Shown in pieces: positions 1 to 11,825 of a stretch of 64,000 nt of DNA. The position numbers were made by a program, and so were the translations under genes. This DNA comes from Ovis canadensis (Eukaryota > Chordata > Mammalia > Artiodactyla > Bovidae), in NCBI RefSeq assembly GCF_042477335.2, contig NC_091262.1:42567001-42631000 (forward strand), written 5' to 3'. The stretch's first letter is position 1, and the number at the start of each line of letters is the position of its first letter. The notes beneath the pieces are model-generated. The model saw nothing but the letters and a program-made list of their open reading frames with translations. It was not told the DNA's origin and ran no database searches.

Positions 1-214
1 CTGCATGCCATCCCGTTCGCTGGCATTTTTAGAATGTTGCTCATCCTTGTCCACTACCCCGACCTTGCTGTCACTCCGGGTACTGGCCTAATAATCCTTC
101 CAGGCCTGAGTCCCCTGCCCCCTTTCACTTTAGTACAGACCATCAGGTGAACTCCTGGATCTGTGCTATAAACGGGACAGACAAGACATGTGAGGACAGG
201 ATGGCTCTCCTCAG

Positions 215-435
215 CAAGCACTTACTGTGTGCTTGACGCTGCTCAAGACATTTAACGTCTCTGAACTCATTTACTCCTTGGAGCTCCAATTTTATCTCCT
301 TTCTGTAGATAAGGCTCCGGATGCACAGAGAGGTTAAGTGACTTGCCCAAGATCACACAGCCAGGAAGGGAGAGAGAAGGGATTTGAATTCAGGCTCTAG
401 GGTCCAGACTCTCAATCATTATACTCTACTGCCCC
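215..435 (-). repeat. MIR SINE relic
   Basis: The MIR core is recognisable in antisense: a bulk-diverged 'gagaggttaagtgacttgcc' region near 330-350 followed by 'atcacacagccagga', then the 'ggatttgaattcagg' box and a degenerate head ending near 'ctctactgccc'. Confidence 0.75.
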
Positions 436-573
436 TCCTCGAGGGTTGTTGCTGACCTTGGCCTGGGGTAAAGACGAATTCCATCAGATTGCCCTCTTAC
501 CTGAGGCCTGGAACCAAGGGGAGGGTACAGACAACCCCCTGGTGTCCCTACAATGGCCTGGATATTGAAATGT

Positions 574-692
574 TATGGCATCACTGACTCAGTGGACATG
601 AGTGTGACCAAACTCTAGGAGACAGTGAAAGACAGGGAAGCCTGCCACACGGAGTGGCAAAGAGTTGGACACGACTAGTGACCGAACAACAA
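574..692 (+). repeat. BovB/ART2A 3' tail fragment
   Basis: The segment matches the ruminant BovB-type 3' end: 'tcagtggacatgagtgtg', 'gacagggaagcctg' and 'gagttggacacgact', ending in an ACAAC-rich tail. Only about the last 120 bases of the family are present. It is one of seven BovB pieces in the window. Confidence 0.8.
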
Positions 693-1149
693 CATCTCTG
701 ATAGGTTGCCAGGAGTTAGTGGCTCAGATGACAGAAATCTGTTGTCTCACAGGGTCTGCAGGCCAGAAATCCCAGGTGAGCCCTGCTGGGCAACTACAGC
801 CCTTCAGCCTCTGCCTCCATCACCACCTGGTGTTCCGAGAGAGTGACTGTTTCCTCTTCTCCTATGTACCACAGTTGTATTGGATCAGGACCCACCATCA
901 TTCAGTATGACCTCACTCGAACTTGATCATGTCTTGTATCCCAATAAAGGACACATTTACAGGTACTGGGGATTAGGACTTGAACACATCCTTTATGGGA
1001 ACACAGTTCAGCTCACGACACAATTGTCTTTGCCCTGTGTTGTTCTTTGTCTGTGATAGATAATGAGCATAATTTTCAAAATGTCTGCCAATGCCCACTC
1101 AAGCATATTATGTGACCTTCTTTTTTTTTGACAGTGATTTTTTCCTAAG

Positions 1150-1725
1150 GGGAGATTTACTTATCCCTCACTGATGGTGCTGAAGAAAAGTGGGGCAGGA
1201 CAGGATGACTGTGTACTGCTCTCTGGTGAGTCCCTGGGATGGGCCACTAAGTGAGGGTCTACAGCTTTGTGTGGGAAAGAATTCAAGAGTGAGACCAGTA
1301 AAGGGAAAGCAGGTTTACTGAGAGAGACACACTCCACAGACACAGTGTGGGCATCTCAGAAGGCTAGAGGCAGCTGGGAAATATGGAGTGGTTAGTTCTT
1401 GCTGCTGCTGCTGCTGCTAAGTCACTTCAGTCGTGTCCGACTCTGTGTGACCTAGCGGCAGGGTAATTTCACAGGCTAACTACTGAGAGAAAGCGGGTGG
1501 ATTTCCAGGCTTTGGGGCCCCACCCACTTTGGGCCTTTTATGGTCCTCCGGAACTGTCATGGCGCCTGTGGGCATGGCTTAGATGCTAATGTATTACAAT
1601 GAGTGTATAATAAGGCAGACCTTCCACCTGAAGTCCAACCTTCCACCATATTGGGCCTATTCAGGCTCTGCCAGCTTTAGGTCAAGTCGCCCACTGCCTT
1701 TCAGTGGCCATACCCTACCCCTTCC
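1150..1725 (-). mobile_element. Class I endogenous retrovirus LTR remnant (solo, degraded)
   Basis: In antisense, 'gaaagaattcaagagtgaga' followed by 'aaagcaggtttactgagaga' matches the R/U5-side pattern of ERV1 LTRs, where the polyadenylation signal precedes a Ctgctttcact-type run. Further right, 'aactgtcatggcgcctgtgg' and 'ctaatgtattacaatgag' match U3-type sequence of ruminant copies. No gag, pol or env frame adjoins it, so it is a solo or truncated LTR. A short Bov-tA tail fragment at 1400-1453 interrupts it. Family name not assigned. Confidence 0.55.
1400..1453 (-). repeat. Bov-tA SINE tail fragment with (GCT)6
   Basis: (GCT)6 at 1401-1418 is followed by 'aagtcacttcagtcgtgtcc', the reverse complement of the Bov-tA 3' region. 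The rest of the SINE is missing. It sits inside the ERV LTR remnant. Confidence 0.8.
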
Positions 1726-4700
1726 ATCTTGTTTCATTGGAAGTTGAGGAGCAGTTAGGAGACACACTGTGCAGAGCCAGCGGCCACGTGGGGCCCAGGT
1801 GAAGGCGGACGGCACCCTGGCGTGGGGCTGGCACACACACCCTCAGGACCCGGCTGAGGAGGAGCCAGGACCGCCGGCCTCTGGAGCCCCCGCGAGCCTG
1901 TGAGGTAAGGAAGCGTGCCCGCTGCCGGGCGGCGATCACTGGGGTCGGGCAGCGCAGTCCCTGTCGGTCCAGCGGCGCCCGCCCCCCGTCCCAGTGACCA
2001 GCGCCTGTGAGCTGGATCTGCCACTAGGCTCTCCCACAGGGGCTCCTTGGGCTCTGGGCTTGGGGTGGTGGCCGAGTGGGGAGCTGGCTGGCCTCAGTCA
2101 GGGCCTCCTGGCTGAAGGAGACCAGTGAGCTGGTCTTCCTCACGGCCAGCGCCTCCCCAGGGTTTCCTTGCTGTCAGGGCTTGGACGGCCTGCGGGGCTC
2201 CCCCCTCGCCTAATTCCCCCTCCCCCAACGGGATGCCTCCCCCACCCCCACTCCCCTCCACGGGGTGTCCCCCTCACTCCCTGTCCTGGCGATGTGACTC
2301 CTTGTCACGTGCGGGCCTCGTGTCCTCAACCTGGAAACACTGGCACGAGGTCGCCTTTGTTTTATCCATCCAATTTCGGGAGGTGTGGTTCCTGTCCCGG
2401 ATTAAGTGTGAGCAAGGATGCGATGAGCGGTCCCCTGGGAGGGTAGAGCCAAGCCTCGCAGAAGGCGGCTGGCCTGCTGGCTCCCCGTCAGAATATGAAA
2501 AGTCCTCTGTCAGCGGCCTTGTGATGAGGGCGCCCTTCGCACCCGCGGAAAACGTCGCTAAACAGGGTTTTGTTTGCTATTTAAAAGAAATAGAACCCTT
2601 GGAGCGTTTGGCTTTGGTGAACAAAGAACACAAAGATGCGAGATTTCCTTGGGGTCTGTCCATGCCGAGCCAGGTTCCCGCGGCTGCTGGAGGGAGCGGT
2701 GGGCACTAGATCCCTTCTTCCCTGCACCACCCCTACCCCCGGGGACTGTCCCTGGAGCTGAGTTCTGCCTGTTGACTGCTCTGGCATTTCTGTTGTGCTG
2801 GTTGGTTGGTTGGTGGGGTGGCTGCTGCGGGCCTGGGGCCATGGGGCGTGGGCTTCCATCCCCGGCTCTGCAGTATTTATAGGAAGAAAATTAAAACCAA
2901 AGTAACTGCCATGATAAATGTCCATACAGTCGGCTCCCACCAGACCTACTAGTCGAACTGGAGCCTGAGTCAGTTCCCAGAAGGATAAACTTAATATTAA
3001 TGATAATAATACTTTGCACTTGGTCTAGTGAAAATATTTTGAATACGGTGGAGGCAAGGATATGAATGTTTGTTTGGTGCTATTTATCAGGAAGTGCTTC
3101 TGCTTGTTTATTGTGTTAGGGCTTTGTATACAAAACTATTTTTTTCCTCTTTCACCACCGGGGGCCACGTTTCTTGCCTTTTGCTACATCCAAAGTTTAA
3201 CAGGAAGTTGCTGTTCATATTTAAATCATATGTTTTTAAAACACATCTGTAAATAGCTGAAGACAGGAGGGCTGAAAGGTGTGGAGTTGTTTAATATTCT
3301 CCCTGACAGATATTTTTGCACTTGAAATTACATCTCAGTGGTTGTGAAACAGGAAATTTGAAAGCACCTAGTCCCAGAGATGGTGACATTTTAATGCTTA
3401 TTCATCTTTGAACCTCTGGGGGTTTTGAGATACTCAGGGAATAAGGATTCTGAGGGGAGGAGGTGACTCTCTGAGGAATTATTCTTACTTGTATCCAGAC
3501 ATATTACAGGAGAGCAGGAGCTAACCTGGGAAAAGCAAGTGCATATCAGTCTTCTTCCCTAGTTGACAGTGGGGAGAAAAAAGACTCTTTATGTGCTGCA
3601 TGGTAGCTGTCTTCTCTCCAGTAATTATGAAGAATTTTCTTGCAGATTCTTCACTTCCTCCAGGGGCCATCTCCTGGGTGTGTGATACATCACCTGTGGG
3701 GGACTCTGGTGTCAGTGAGACAGCACCCAGTGATGACTTGGGGCTGCGCAGTCGCAGCAGCAGGTCCCTTGGACAGGGTTGGGGCGCTCCATCTTCCCAG
3801 CACAGCCTCAGGTGATGTGTTATTCATAGGATAGAACCCCCCCTCCAGGGACCAGTGTGCTCTGACTCCAACTCAGATGAACCCAAGATGCAGCTTCCGG
3901 TTGCTTATTGGGTCTCCGTGGCAGTGATTCAGTATCTTATAATCCTTCGGAGTCACAGATCTTGCTACAGCAAATCTGGCTTCAGATCCAGGAGACCGTA
4001 ACCCCCACAGACCAGCAGACATCAAGTCTGGGCACCACAGACCCATGGCACCGGCTGGCTCAAGAACTTGGAAGGTCCTTTGACTCCTACTTAGATGTTT
4101 CTCTAAGTTAAGAAAAAACCAATTATGTGTTTATTCTGCAGAAGCTTAAGGGCTCATAAAACTAGGGAAAAACAGACTTCTGCTTTAAGATGGTAGATTT
4201 TTCTTTTTCCTTCCAAATCTCAATACAAAACTAAAAAAAATTCCTTAACAGGAAGGGGGAGCAGAAGAAGGGGTTATAGGCGAAGAAGACATTAAAATGG
4301 ATACAGAGAGATGGAAAAGGCCAGGTGACAGATGGGAAGAAGCCAAGGATGACTGCGCCCATTCCAAGAACACGGCAGTGGGCCTTACAACAGTGGCCAG
4401 TCCTCCCAGCAGAACACGGAGAGACTGGAAAGTGAACAGGCGCATCAGACAGGATGTTTAATTGAAGGTTTATCAACAGAACAGTTGTGTCAATTAATCT
4501 CTAGCCTAAAACCCTACCCACTTCACCAGGAGAGACCAACAATCAGGTATTTACCCCTGAGTGAACTGAAAAACCAGAAGACTCCTCCTAAAGGCACTTG
4601 ACCAAGGAGATCCAACAGTCTCAGTGTGGGTTTTGGGGACTTCCTGTTCAGATATCAAAGAATGCTCCCAAGAGCACCAGCATCCTACTGGTGAACCCTA

Positions 4701-4978
4701 AAGCAAAGTCTACTGTTGCACATGGCCAAGCCCATGTGTGATTCTTGCCTCCAAGCCTTTTTTAGCTTAGGGTATGGCTTGTTGATGACACACCACATGC
4801 CAGCTACAGTAAATATGTTCCTTCAATCTCAGATATGAATAGAGGACTGAAGATAACCAGACACATGGGGAAAGCTGGCCATCTGAAAGAAAAAGACCAA
4901 GAAAACGAAACAGAATAGCTGACCCCATAAGATTAAAATCACAACCCAGGGATGAGAGAGAACCTGACAATCTAGTGA
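1726..4978. other. Unique intergenic stretch; GC/CpG-rich at its left end
   Basis: No gene or clear repeat was recognised. Positions 1780-2130 are CpG-rich (for example 'gccgggcggcgatcactg' near 1923) and contain a donor-like AG|GTAAGG at 1903-1910. The 194-codon open frame at 2125-2709 has no recognisable domain. From about 2880 the sequence becomes AT-richer, with non-repetitive runs such as 'taatattaatgataataata' near 2990. Confidence 0.4.
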
Positions 4979-5187
4979 TTAGGTTGGTGCAAAGATAACT
5001 GCAGTTTTGCATTGTTGAACTTTGCTGTTTGATATTGGAATACATTAAGTAAATGTGGTTATGTTATACATCATTTTAATGTGCATTTCTCACTCCATGT
5101 TTTTTTTTTAAACTAATGACTTACCACTTGTTTATTTTATATGTATTTTAGACTAGGGAAATGATGTTGAATGAAAAGCAAATTTGA

Positions 5188-5418
5188 GTGAGTTTCTTAT
5201 TCGAGTTCAGAATGGGTCATAAAGCAGTAGAGCAACTTGTGACAACAGTGCATTTGGCCCAGGAACTGCTAATGAACATTACAGTGCAGTGGTGGTTCAA
5301 GAAATTTTGCAGAGGAGATGAGAACCTTGAAGATGAGAAGCACAGTGGCTGGCCATCGAAATTTGACAACAACCAATTGAGAGTTATCATCAAAGCTAAT
5401 CCTCGTATAACTACATGA
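5188..5418 (+). pseudogene. Mariner transposase N-terminal remnant
   Basis: The open frame covers the DNA-binding half of a mariner transposase: MGHKAVEQ at the start, VQWWFKKFCRGDE in the middle and NNQLRVIIKANPRITT at the end, where the Bov-tA insertion cuts it. The continuing frame (EVAKELNIDHST-type) resumes after the SINE. It is broken by the insertion and by later stops, so no active enzyme is expected. Confidence 0.88.
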
Positions 5419-5626
5419 CCAAGTGAAGTTGCTCAGTCGTGTCCGACTCTTTGAGACGTCATGGTCTGTAGCCTACCACGCTCCTCCATCTGTGGGATTT
5501 TCCAGGCAAGAGTACCGGAGTGGGTTGCCATTTCCTTTTCCAGAGGTTCTTCCCAACCCAGGGATCAAACCTGGGTCTCCTGCATTGTAGGCAGACGCTT
5601 TACCATCTGAGCCACAAGGGAAGTCT
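5419..5626 (-). repeat. Bov-tA SINE inserted in the mariner
   Basis: In antisense it runs from 'agttgctcagtcgtgtccga' to the tRNA-Glu head ending 'tgagccacaagggaagtc'. A perfect 13-bp target-site duplication, tataactacatga, flanks it at 5406-5418 and 5627-5639, so the edges are firm. The insertion postdates the mariner. Confidence 0.93.
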
Positions 5627-6437
5627 TATAACTACATGAGAAGTTGCCAAAGAACTCAACATTGACCATTCTACAGTCATTTGGCGTTTGAAGTAAAGTG
5701 GGTGCCTTGCGAGCTGACTGCAAATCAGAAAAATTGTTTTGAAGTGTGGTCTTCTCTCATTCTATTCAATAACAAACAAACCATTTCTCTATTGGATTGC
5801 GACGTGCAACAAAAAGTGGATTTTATATGACAACCAGTGATGACCCCTCAATGATTGAACCTAGAAAAGCCCTTCCCAAACTTACACCAAAAAAAGGTCA
5901 TGGTTACTGTTTGTTGGTCCGCTGCCCATCTGATCCACTACAACTTTCTGAACCCAGGTGAAACCATTACATCTGACAAGTATGCTCAGCAAATCGACCA
6001 GATGCACCCAAAGTTGTAATACCTGCAGCTGGCATTGGTCAACAGAATAGGCCCAGTTCTTCACCACGACAATGTCTGACCACACATTGCCCAATCAACA
6101 CTTCAAAAGTTGAACGAACTGGGCTACAAAGCTTTGCCTCATCTGCCGTTTTCACCTGACTTCTCACTAGAGGACTACCATTTCTTCAAGCATCTTGTCA
6201 ACCTTTTGCAGGGAAGATGCTTCCACAACCAGCAGGATGCAGTAATGGTTTCCAAGAGTTTGTTGAATCCTAAAGCACAGATTTTTAACCTTCAGGGATA
6301 AACAAACTTATTTCTTGTTGGCAAAAATGTGTTGATTGTAGTGGTTCATATTTTGATTAATGAAGATGTATTTGAGTATGGATATAATTATTTAAAATTC
6401 ATGGTCCAAAACCAAAATTACATTTACACCGATCTAT

Positions 6438-6854
6438 TAGTATCTTCAGAGAAATTTGGGTGAGATTTTGCATCCACAAAATCAGAATTGGTTGCTATGA
6501 AAAGAGAATCAGAAGCAGTGGTTTTTGTTTGTTTGGTTTTTGGCTTAGAGCAGCAGCAGTAGCTGTAGTCCTAGAGGCTGGAAATCAGGTGTTGGCAAGG
6601 CTGCGTTCCTTCTGAGGGCTCTAGGGGAGAATCACGAGGCTTTTGGAAGCTAAGCATTCAGACAGAGGGCTGAGAGACAAAGCTGAGCAGACCATTTGGA
6701 TGTGAGACACAAGGACGAAGAGATTAAAAATATAAGAGAAATCATAAGGGACCTATAGCATTACTCCAAGAGAGCATCACCCAGGCTATCCATTTTTAGA
6801 CAGAAGATGGAGAGAATATTACCAAAAAAAAGCAAACTTTTTGTTCTTTCTTTT
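6438..6854. other. Unassigned intergenic DNA
   Basis: No gene or recognised repeat seen between the mariner and the L1. Confidence 0.4.
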
Positions 6855-7053
6855 AAAAATTTTATTAAAATGTAGTAGATTTATAATGTTGTGTTAGTCG
6901 CAAGTATGTAGTAATTCAGTTATATATATAAACTATATAGATATATATTCCTTTTTCTACATTCTCTTCCATTGTAGGTTATTACAAGATATTGAGCGAG
7001 TATAGTTCTCTGTGGTATACAGTCAGTACTTGTTATGTATTTCATGTATTTGT

Positions 7054-7260
7054 AGTTGTTGTTTAGTTGCTAATTCATGTCTGACTCTTTTGCGACCCCA
7101 TGGACTGTACCCTTTGTCCATGGGATTTCCCAGGCAAGAATACTGGAGTGGGTGGCCATTTCCTTCTCTAGGGGATGGTCCCGACACAGTGGTTGAACTC
7201 ACATGTTCTGCATCTGCATTGCCAGGTGAATTCTTTACCACTGAGCCACCCGGGAAAGCC
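7054..7260 (-). repeat. Bov-tA SINE in the L1 3' UTR
   Basis: Starts 'gttgttgtttagttgctaat' and ends with the antisense tRNA-Glu head 'ctgagccacccgggaaagcc'. L1 3' UTR sequence continues on both sides, so it inserted into that element. Confidence 0.92.
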
Positions 7261-8624
7261 CACATTTTATATATAGTAGTGTGATGTTTTAATCCCCAGC
7301 TCCTAATTTATCCCTCTCCCCCATCTCCTTTGTTTTCTATATCTGTGAATCTGTTTCTGTTTTGTGAATAAGTTAATTTACATCCTTTTTGAAATTGCGC
7401 CTACAGCTTATATCATATGTTAATTTGTCTTTCTCTGTTAGACTTGCTTCACTTGGTGTGATAGATTCTGGGGCTATGCATGTTGCTGCAAGTGGCGTAA
7501 TTTCGTTCTTTTTTATGGCTGAGTAATATTCTGTTGTATCTATGTACCACATCTTCTTTATCCACTTATCTGTTGATGGACATTAAAATGGTTTCCATGT
7601 TTTGGGTATTGTAAATAGAGCTGCAGTGAACTTTGGGGTGTATGTACCTTTTCAAATTATGGTATTCTCCAGATATATATGCCCAGGAGGGAGACTGAAA
7701 GATCATATAGTAGCTCTATTTTTAGTTTTTTAAGGCACCTCCATACTGTTCTCCATACTGACTTTACCAATTTATATTCCCACTGACAGTCTAGGAGGAT
7801 TCTCTTTTTTCCACACTGTATCTAGCATTTACTATTTGTAGACTTTTTTATGATGGCCATTCTGATCAGTGTGTGTGAGATAATACCTTATTGTAGTTTT
7901 GGTTTCCATTTTCTAATAAGTAAAAAATTGAACATCTTTTCACGTGCTTTTTGGCCATCTGTTATGTCTTCTTTGGAAAAATGTCTTTTTAGAGCCTCTG
8001 CCTATTTCTTTTTTATTGGGTTTATTATTTTTTAAATGTATATCCTGCAAATTTACCAAATTCATTGATGAACTCTAGCAGTTCTCTGATAGTGTCTTTA
8101 GGATTTTCTATGCATAGTATCATGTCATCTGCAGACCGTGACACTTTTTATTGATTCTTTTTGAATTTGGATTCCCTTTATTTTTTCCTTCTTTGATTGC
8201 TACAGCTTAAGAGTGGACACCTTGTCTTGTTTTTGATCTTAGAAGAAATGCTTTTAGCTTTTCATCTTTAAGTATGATGTTAGCTGTGAGTTTGCATATG
8301 TAACCTTTATTATACTGTGGTAAGTTCCTCTATGCTTACTTTCTGGATAGTTTTTTTTTATCATAAATGGATGTTGAATTTTATCAACAGGTTTTTAATG
8401 CATCTATTGAGGTGATCATATGGTTTTTAATTCTTCAGTTTGTTAATGTGGTTTATAGCACTGATTGATTTGCAGATATTGAAAATGGAAATATTTGAAT
8501 ATTTCTAAATATTGAAAACCTTTGCATCCCTGGGATATATCCAGTTGCTCATGGTGTATGATCCTTTACATGTGTTGTTGGATTTGGTTTGCTAGAATTT
8601 TGTTAATGATTTTTGCATCTATGT

Positions 8625-8918
8625 TCATTGGTAATATTGTCCTGTAAATTTTTCTTCTGTGTTATCTTTGTCTGGCTTTGGTATCAGGGTGATACTTTCC
8701 TTATAGAAGGAGTTTGGAAGTGTTCCTCTCTCTGCAATTGTTTGGAGTAGTTTCAGAAGGATAAACTCTTCTCTAATTGTTTGATAGAATTCACCTGTGA
8801 TGCTGTCTGGTCCTAGACTTTTGTTTGTTGGTAGTTTGTAAATCACAGATTCAGTTTCAGTACTTGTAATTGGTCTGTTCATATTTTGGTTTCTTCTTGG
8901 TACTTCTTGGGAGATCAT
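8625..8918 (-). pseudogene. L1 ORF2 reverse-transcriptase fragment
   Basis: The 97-codon frame contains PTNKSLGPDSITGEFYQ, the L1 RT 'P-x-K-SPGPDG' region, and SITLIPKPDKD, the conserved IPKPxKD motif. It is a relic of the L1 at 6855-12890, not a gene. Confidence 0.88.
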
Positions 8919-9422
8919 ACCTTTTTAACAATTTGTCTATTTCTTCTAGGTTATTCATTTTATTAACACATAGTTGCTTGTAATAACACGTGGTAGGTAG
9001 TCTCTGATGGTCCTTTGTATTTCTGTGGGGTCTATTGTGACTTCTTCATTTCCGAGTTTATTGATTTGAATCCTCTCCTTTTTTTTTCTTCATGAGTCTG
9101 GTTGAAGATTTATCAATTTTGTTTTATCTTTTCGAAGAACCAGCTTTTAGTTTCCTAGATCTTTTATAGGGTTTTTTAGTTTCTAGTTCATTTATTTCTG
9201 CTCTGATCTTTACAATTTCCTTCCTTCTACTAATTTTTTTTCCCCATTCATCTTTCTCTTGCTTTAGTTGTAAGGTTAGGTTGTTTATTTGAGATTTTCT
9301 TACTTCTGAGGTAAGCTTGTATTGCTGTAAACTTCCCTCATATAACTGCCTTGCTGCATCTCTTAGAATTTGGATTATGGGTTTTGGATTGTTGTGTTTT
9401 CATTTTCATTTATCTCTAGGAA

Positions 9423-9920
9423 TTATTTGATTTCCTCTTTGACTTCTTCAGTGACCCATTGGTTGTTAAGTAGCATATTTGGCTTCACATTTTTGTGGGT
9501 TTTTTTTTTTTGCAGTATTTTTTTCTTGTAGTTGATTTCTAATCTCCTGGCATTGTGGTTGGAAAAGTTGATTGATACAATTTCAATTTTCTTAAATTTG
9601 CCACGGCTTGCTTTATGGTCCAGCATGTCATCTGTTCTGGAGAATGTTCTGTGTGCACTTGAAAAGGAGGCGTATTCTGCTGCTTTTGGATGGAATGCTT
9701 TGTAAATATTAACAGAGTCCATCTGACCTGATATTTCATTTAAATTCTCAGTTTCCTTATTGGTTTTCTGTTTGGATGATCTGTCCATTGATATAAGTGG
9801 GATGTTAAGGTCCCTCACTATTACTGTGTTTCTGTCAATTTCTCCTTTTATGTCTGTTGACATTTGCCTTATATATTGATATGCCCCTATGTTGGGTAAA
9901 TGCTTATTTACAATCGTCAT
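9423..9920 (-). pseudogene. L1 ORF2 endonuclease fragment
   Basis: The 165-codon frame shows an INTIVN-like opening (MTIVNKHLPNIGAYQYI), the VRDLNIPLISMDRSS stretch (the GDFNTPL motif of AP-type L1 endonuclease) and the linker with LLNNQWVTEEVKEEIK. It is open but flanked by stops; a relic. Confidence 0.88.
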
Positions 9921-11480
9921 ATCTTCTTTTTGGATTGATTATCATGTAGTGTCCTTCTTTGTTGTGACAACTTCCATTTTAACGTCTTTTATTTCTGATA
10001 TGACTGTTACTACTCCAGCTTTCTTTAGACTTCCATTTTCATGGAGTACCTTTTTTCATTTCCTCACTTTCAGGGTATGTGTCTCAGGATCTGAAGTGGG
10101 TCTTTTGTAGACAGCGTATATATGAGTCTTGGTTTTGTATCGATTCAGTCTATGTTTTTTGGTTGGAACATTTAATCTGTTAAAGGTAATTATCGATATA
10201 TATGTTCTTATTTCCATTTTGTTAAGAGTTTTGGATTTGTATCAGTACGTCTTTTTTCCTCCTTTCTTCCTCTGTTCTCTTCTCTTGTGGTTTGATAGCT
10301 ATTTTCAGTTTGGATTCCATTTTCATTTTTCTGTGTATATATATCTATTATGGATTTTTGGTTGTGGTTGCCTTGAGGTTTTGATATAGCAATCTATGTA
10401 AATACATGCTTTTTTAAAGTTGCTGATCTCTTAATTTCAAATGCATTTCAGATATCTTGCATTTATACCCTCTTTCTCTTATGTTTGCTGGTTTTGATAT
10501 CTATATTTGTGTGTATCAAACCTTTCCTATGTTTACAATATGTTTGTCTTTACCAGTGAGCTTTCCCATTTAGTAGTTTTCTTGTTTCTAGTTGTGGCTT
10601 TTTCTTTTTCACCCAGAGAAGTTTGTTTAGCATTTGTTGTAAAGCTGGTTTGGCGGTAGTGAATTCTTTTAGCTTTTACTTTTCTGTGAAGCTTTTGATT
10701 TTTCTGTCAAATCTAAATGAGAGCCTTCCTGTGGAGAGTATTTTGGCTATAGGTTTTTCCCTTTCATCACTTTAAATATATCATGCCACCCCCTTTTGGC
10801 CTGCAGAGTTCTGCTGGAAAAATCAGCTGATAACCTTATGGAAATTTCCTTATATGTGAAGTGTTCCCTTTTCCTTGTTTAATTTTTGTCAGTTTGACTA
10901 TTATGTTTCTCAGTGTGGTCTTTCTTGGGTTAATCCCGTGTAGGACTCTCTGTGCTTGCTGGATTGGGTGATGGCTTCCTTTTCCATGTTAGGGAAATTT
11001 TCAGCTGTTAACTCTTCAGATATCTTCTCAGGCCTCTTCCCTCTCTCTTCACCTTCTGGGAGCCTTGTCATGTGAATGTTGGTGTATTTGGCATTGTCTC
11101 AGAGGTGTTTTAAAGTGTCCTGGTTTCTTGTCATTCTTTTTCTTTATTCTGTTCCACAGCAGTGATTTCCAGCGCTCTGTCTGGTCACTTATGTGTTCTT
11201 CTGCCTCATTTATTTTGCTATTGATTCCTTTTCAGTGCATTTTTCATTTCACTTTGACATTCGTCTCTGTTTGGTTGTTCTTTATTTTATTCATTAAAAA
11301 CCTTTTGTAACTTCTCACTGTGCACTCATTCTCTGTCAGGTTCTTGGATCATCTTTACTTTCCTTTACTTGGAACTCTTTCTCAGGTAGATTGCCCGTGT
11401 CCACTTCACTCGGTTGTTTTTCTGGGGTTTTGTCTTGTTCCTTTGTCTGAAACATATTTCTTTTCTGTCTCACTTTGTTT

Positions 11481-11825
11481 AAATTCTATTTGTGTTTTTG
11501 TGTATGTAGTAGCTTAGCTGTGTTTTTATTTATTTATTTTATTATTATTATTTTTTGCTCTTTATTTTTTATTTTTAAAATTTTTTTACTTTACAATACT
11601 GTATTGGTTTTGCCATACATTGACATGAATCCACCATGGGTGTACGTGAGTTCCTGATCCTGAACCTCCCTCCCACCACCCGTCCCATATCATCTTTCTG
11701 GGTCATCCCAGTGCACCAGCCCCAGGCATCCTGTATCCTGTATCGAACCTCGACTGGCGATTCGCTTCTTACATGATAAATTGTATTTGTGTTTTTATGT
11801 ATGTGGTAGCTTAGCTGTGTTTTTA
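11481..11825 (-). mobile_element. Young ruminant L1 3'-end insertion with a 48-bp flanking duplication
   Basis: Positions 11529-11777 hold a poly-T/AT-rich run followed by antisense ruminant L1 3' UTR ('actgtattggttttgccata' and 'gggtcatcccagtgcaccag'). It is a severely 5'-truncated copy inside the older L1. The flanks 11481-11528 and 11778-11825 are a direct duplication of 48 bp with 45 matches. Confidence 0.88.

Larger units (their letters stand above)
4979..6437 (+). mobile_element. Hsmar1-like mariner DNA transposon with degraded transposase, split by a SINE
   Basis: The left terminal inverted repeat 'ttaggttggtgcaaaga' (4979-4995) and its decayed right partner 'aattacatttacaccgatct' (to about 6437), followed by TA, match Hsmar1-type mariner ends. 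The leader between TIR and transposase is also Hsmar1-like. Transposase remnants include the helix-turn-helix region with VQWWFKKFCRGDE (5188-5418) and, after the SINE, an HHDN-type catalytic Asp region (about 6060) and SPDFSLEDYHFFKHL (within 6110-6301) near the third catalytic Asp. Stops and frameshifts make it inactive. Without the SINE it is about 1.24 kb, close to the roughly 1.29 kb full length. Confidence 0.9.

Noticed and set aside
2125-2709. 194-codon open frame
   Set aside because: GC-rich and proline-rich at its start, no domain, no promoter or splice support. Most likely chance.
9423-9920. 165-codon open frame as a possible host gene
   Set aside because: It is L1 endonuclease sequence within a decayed L1.
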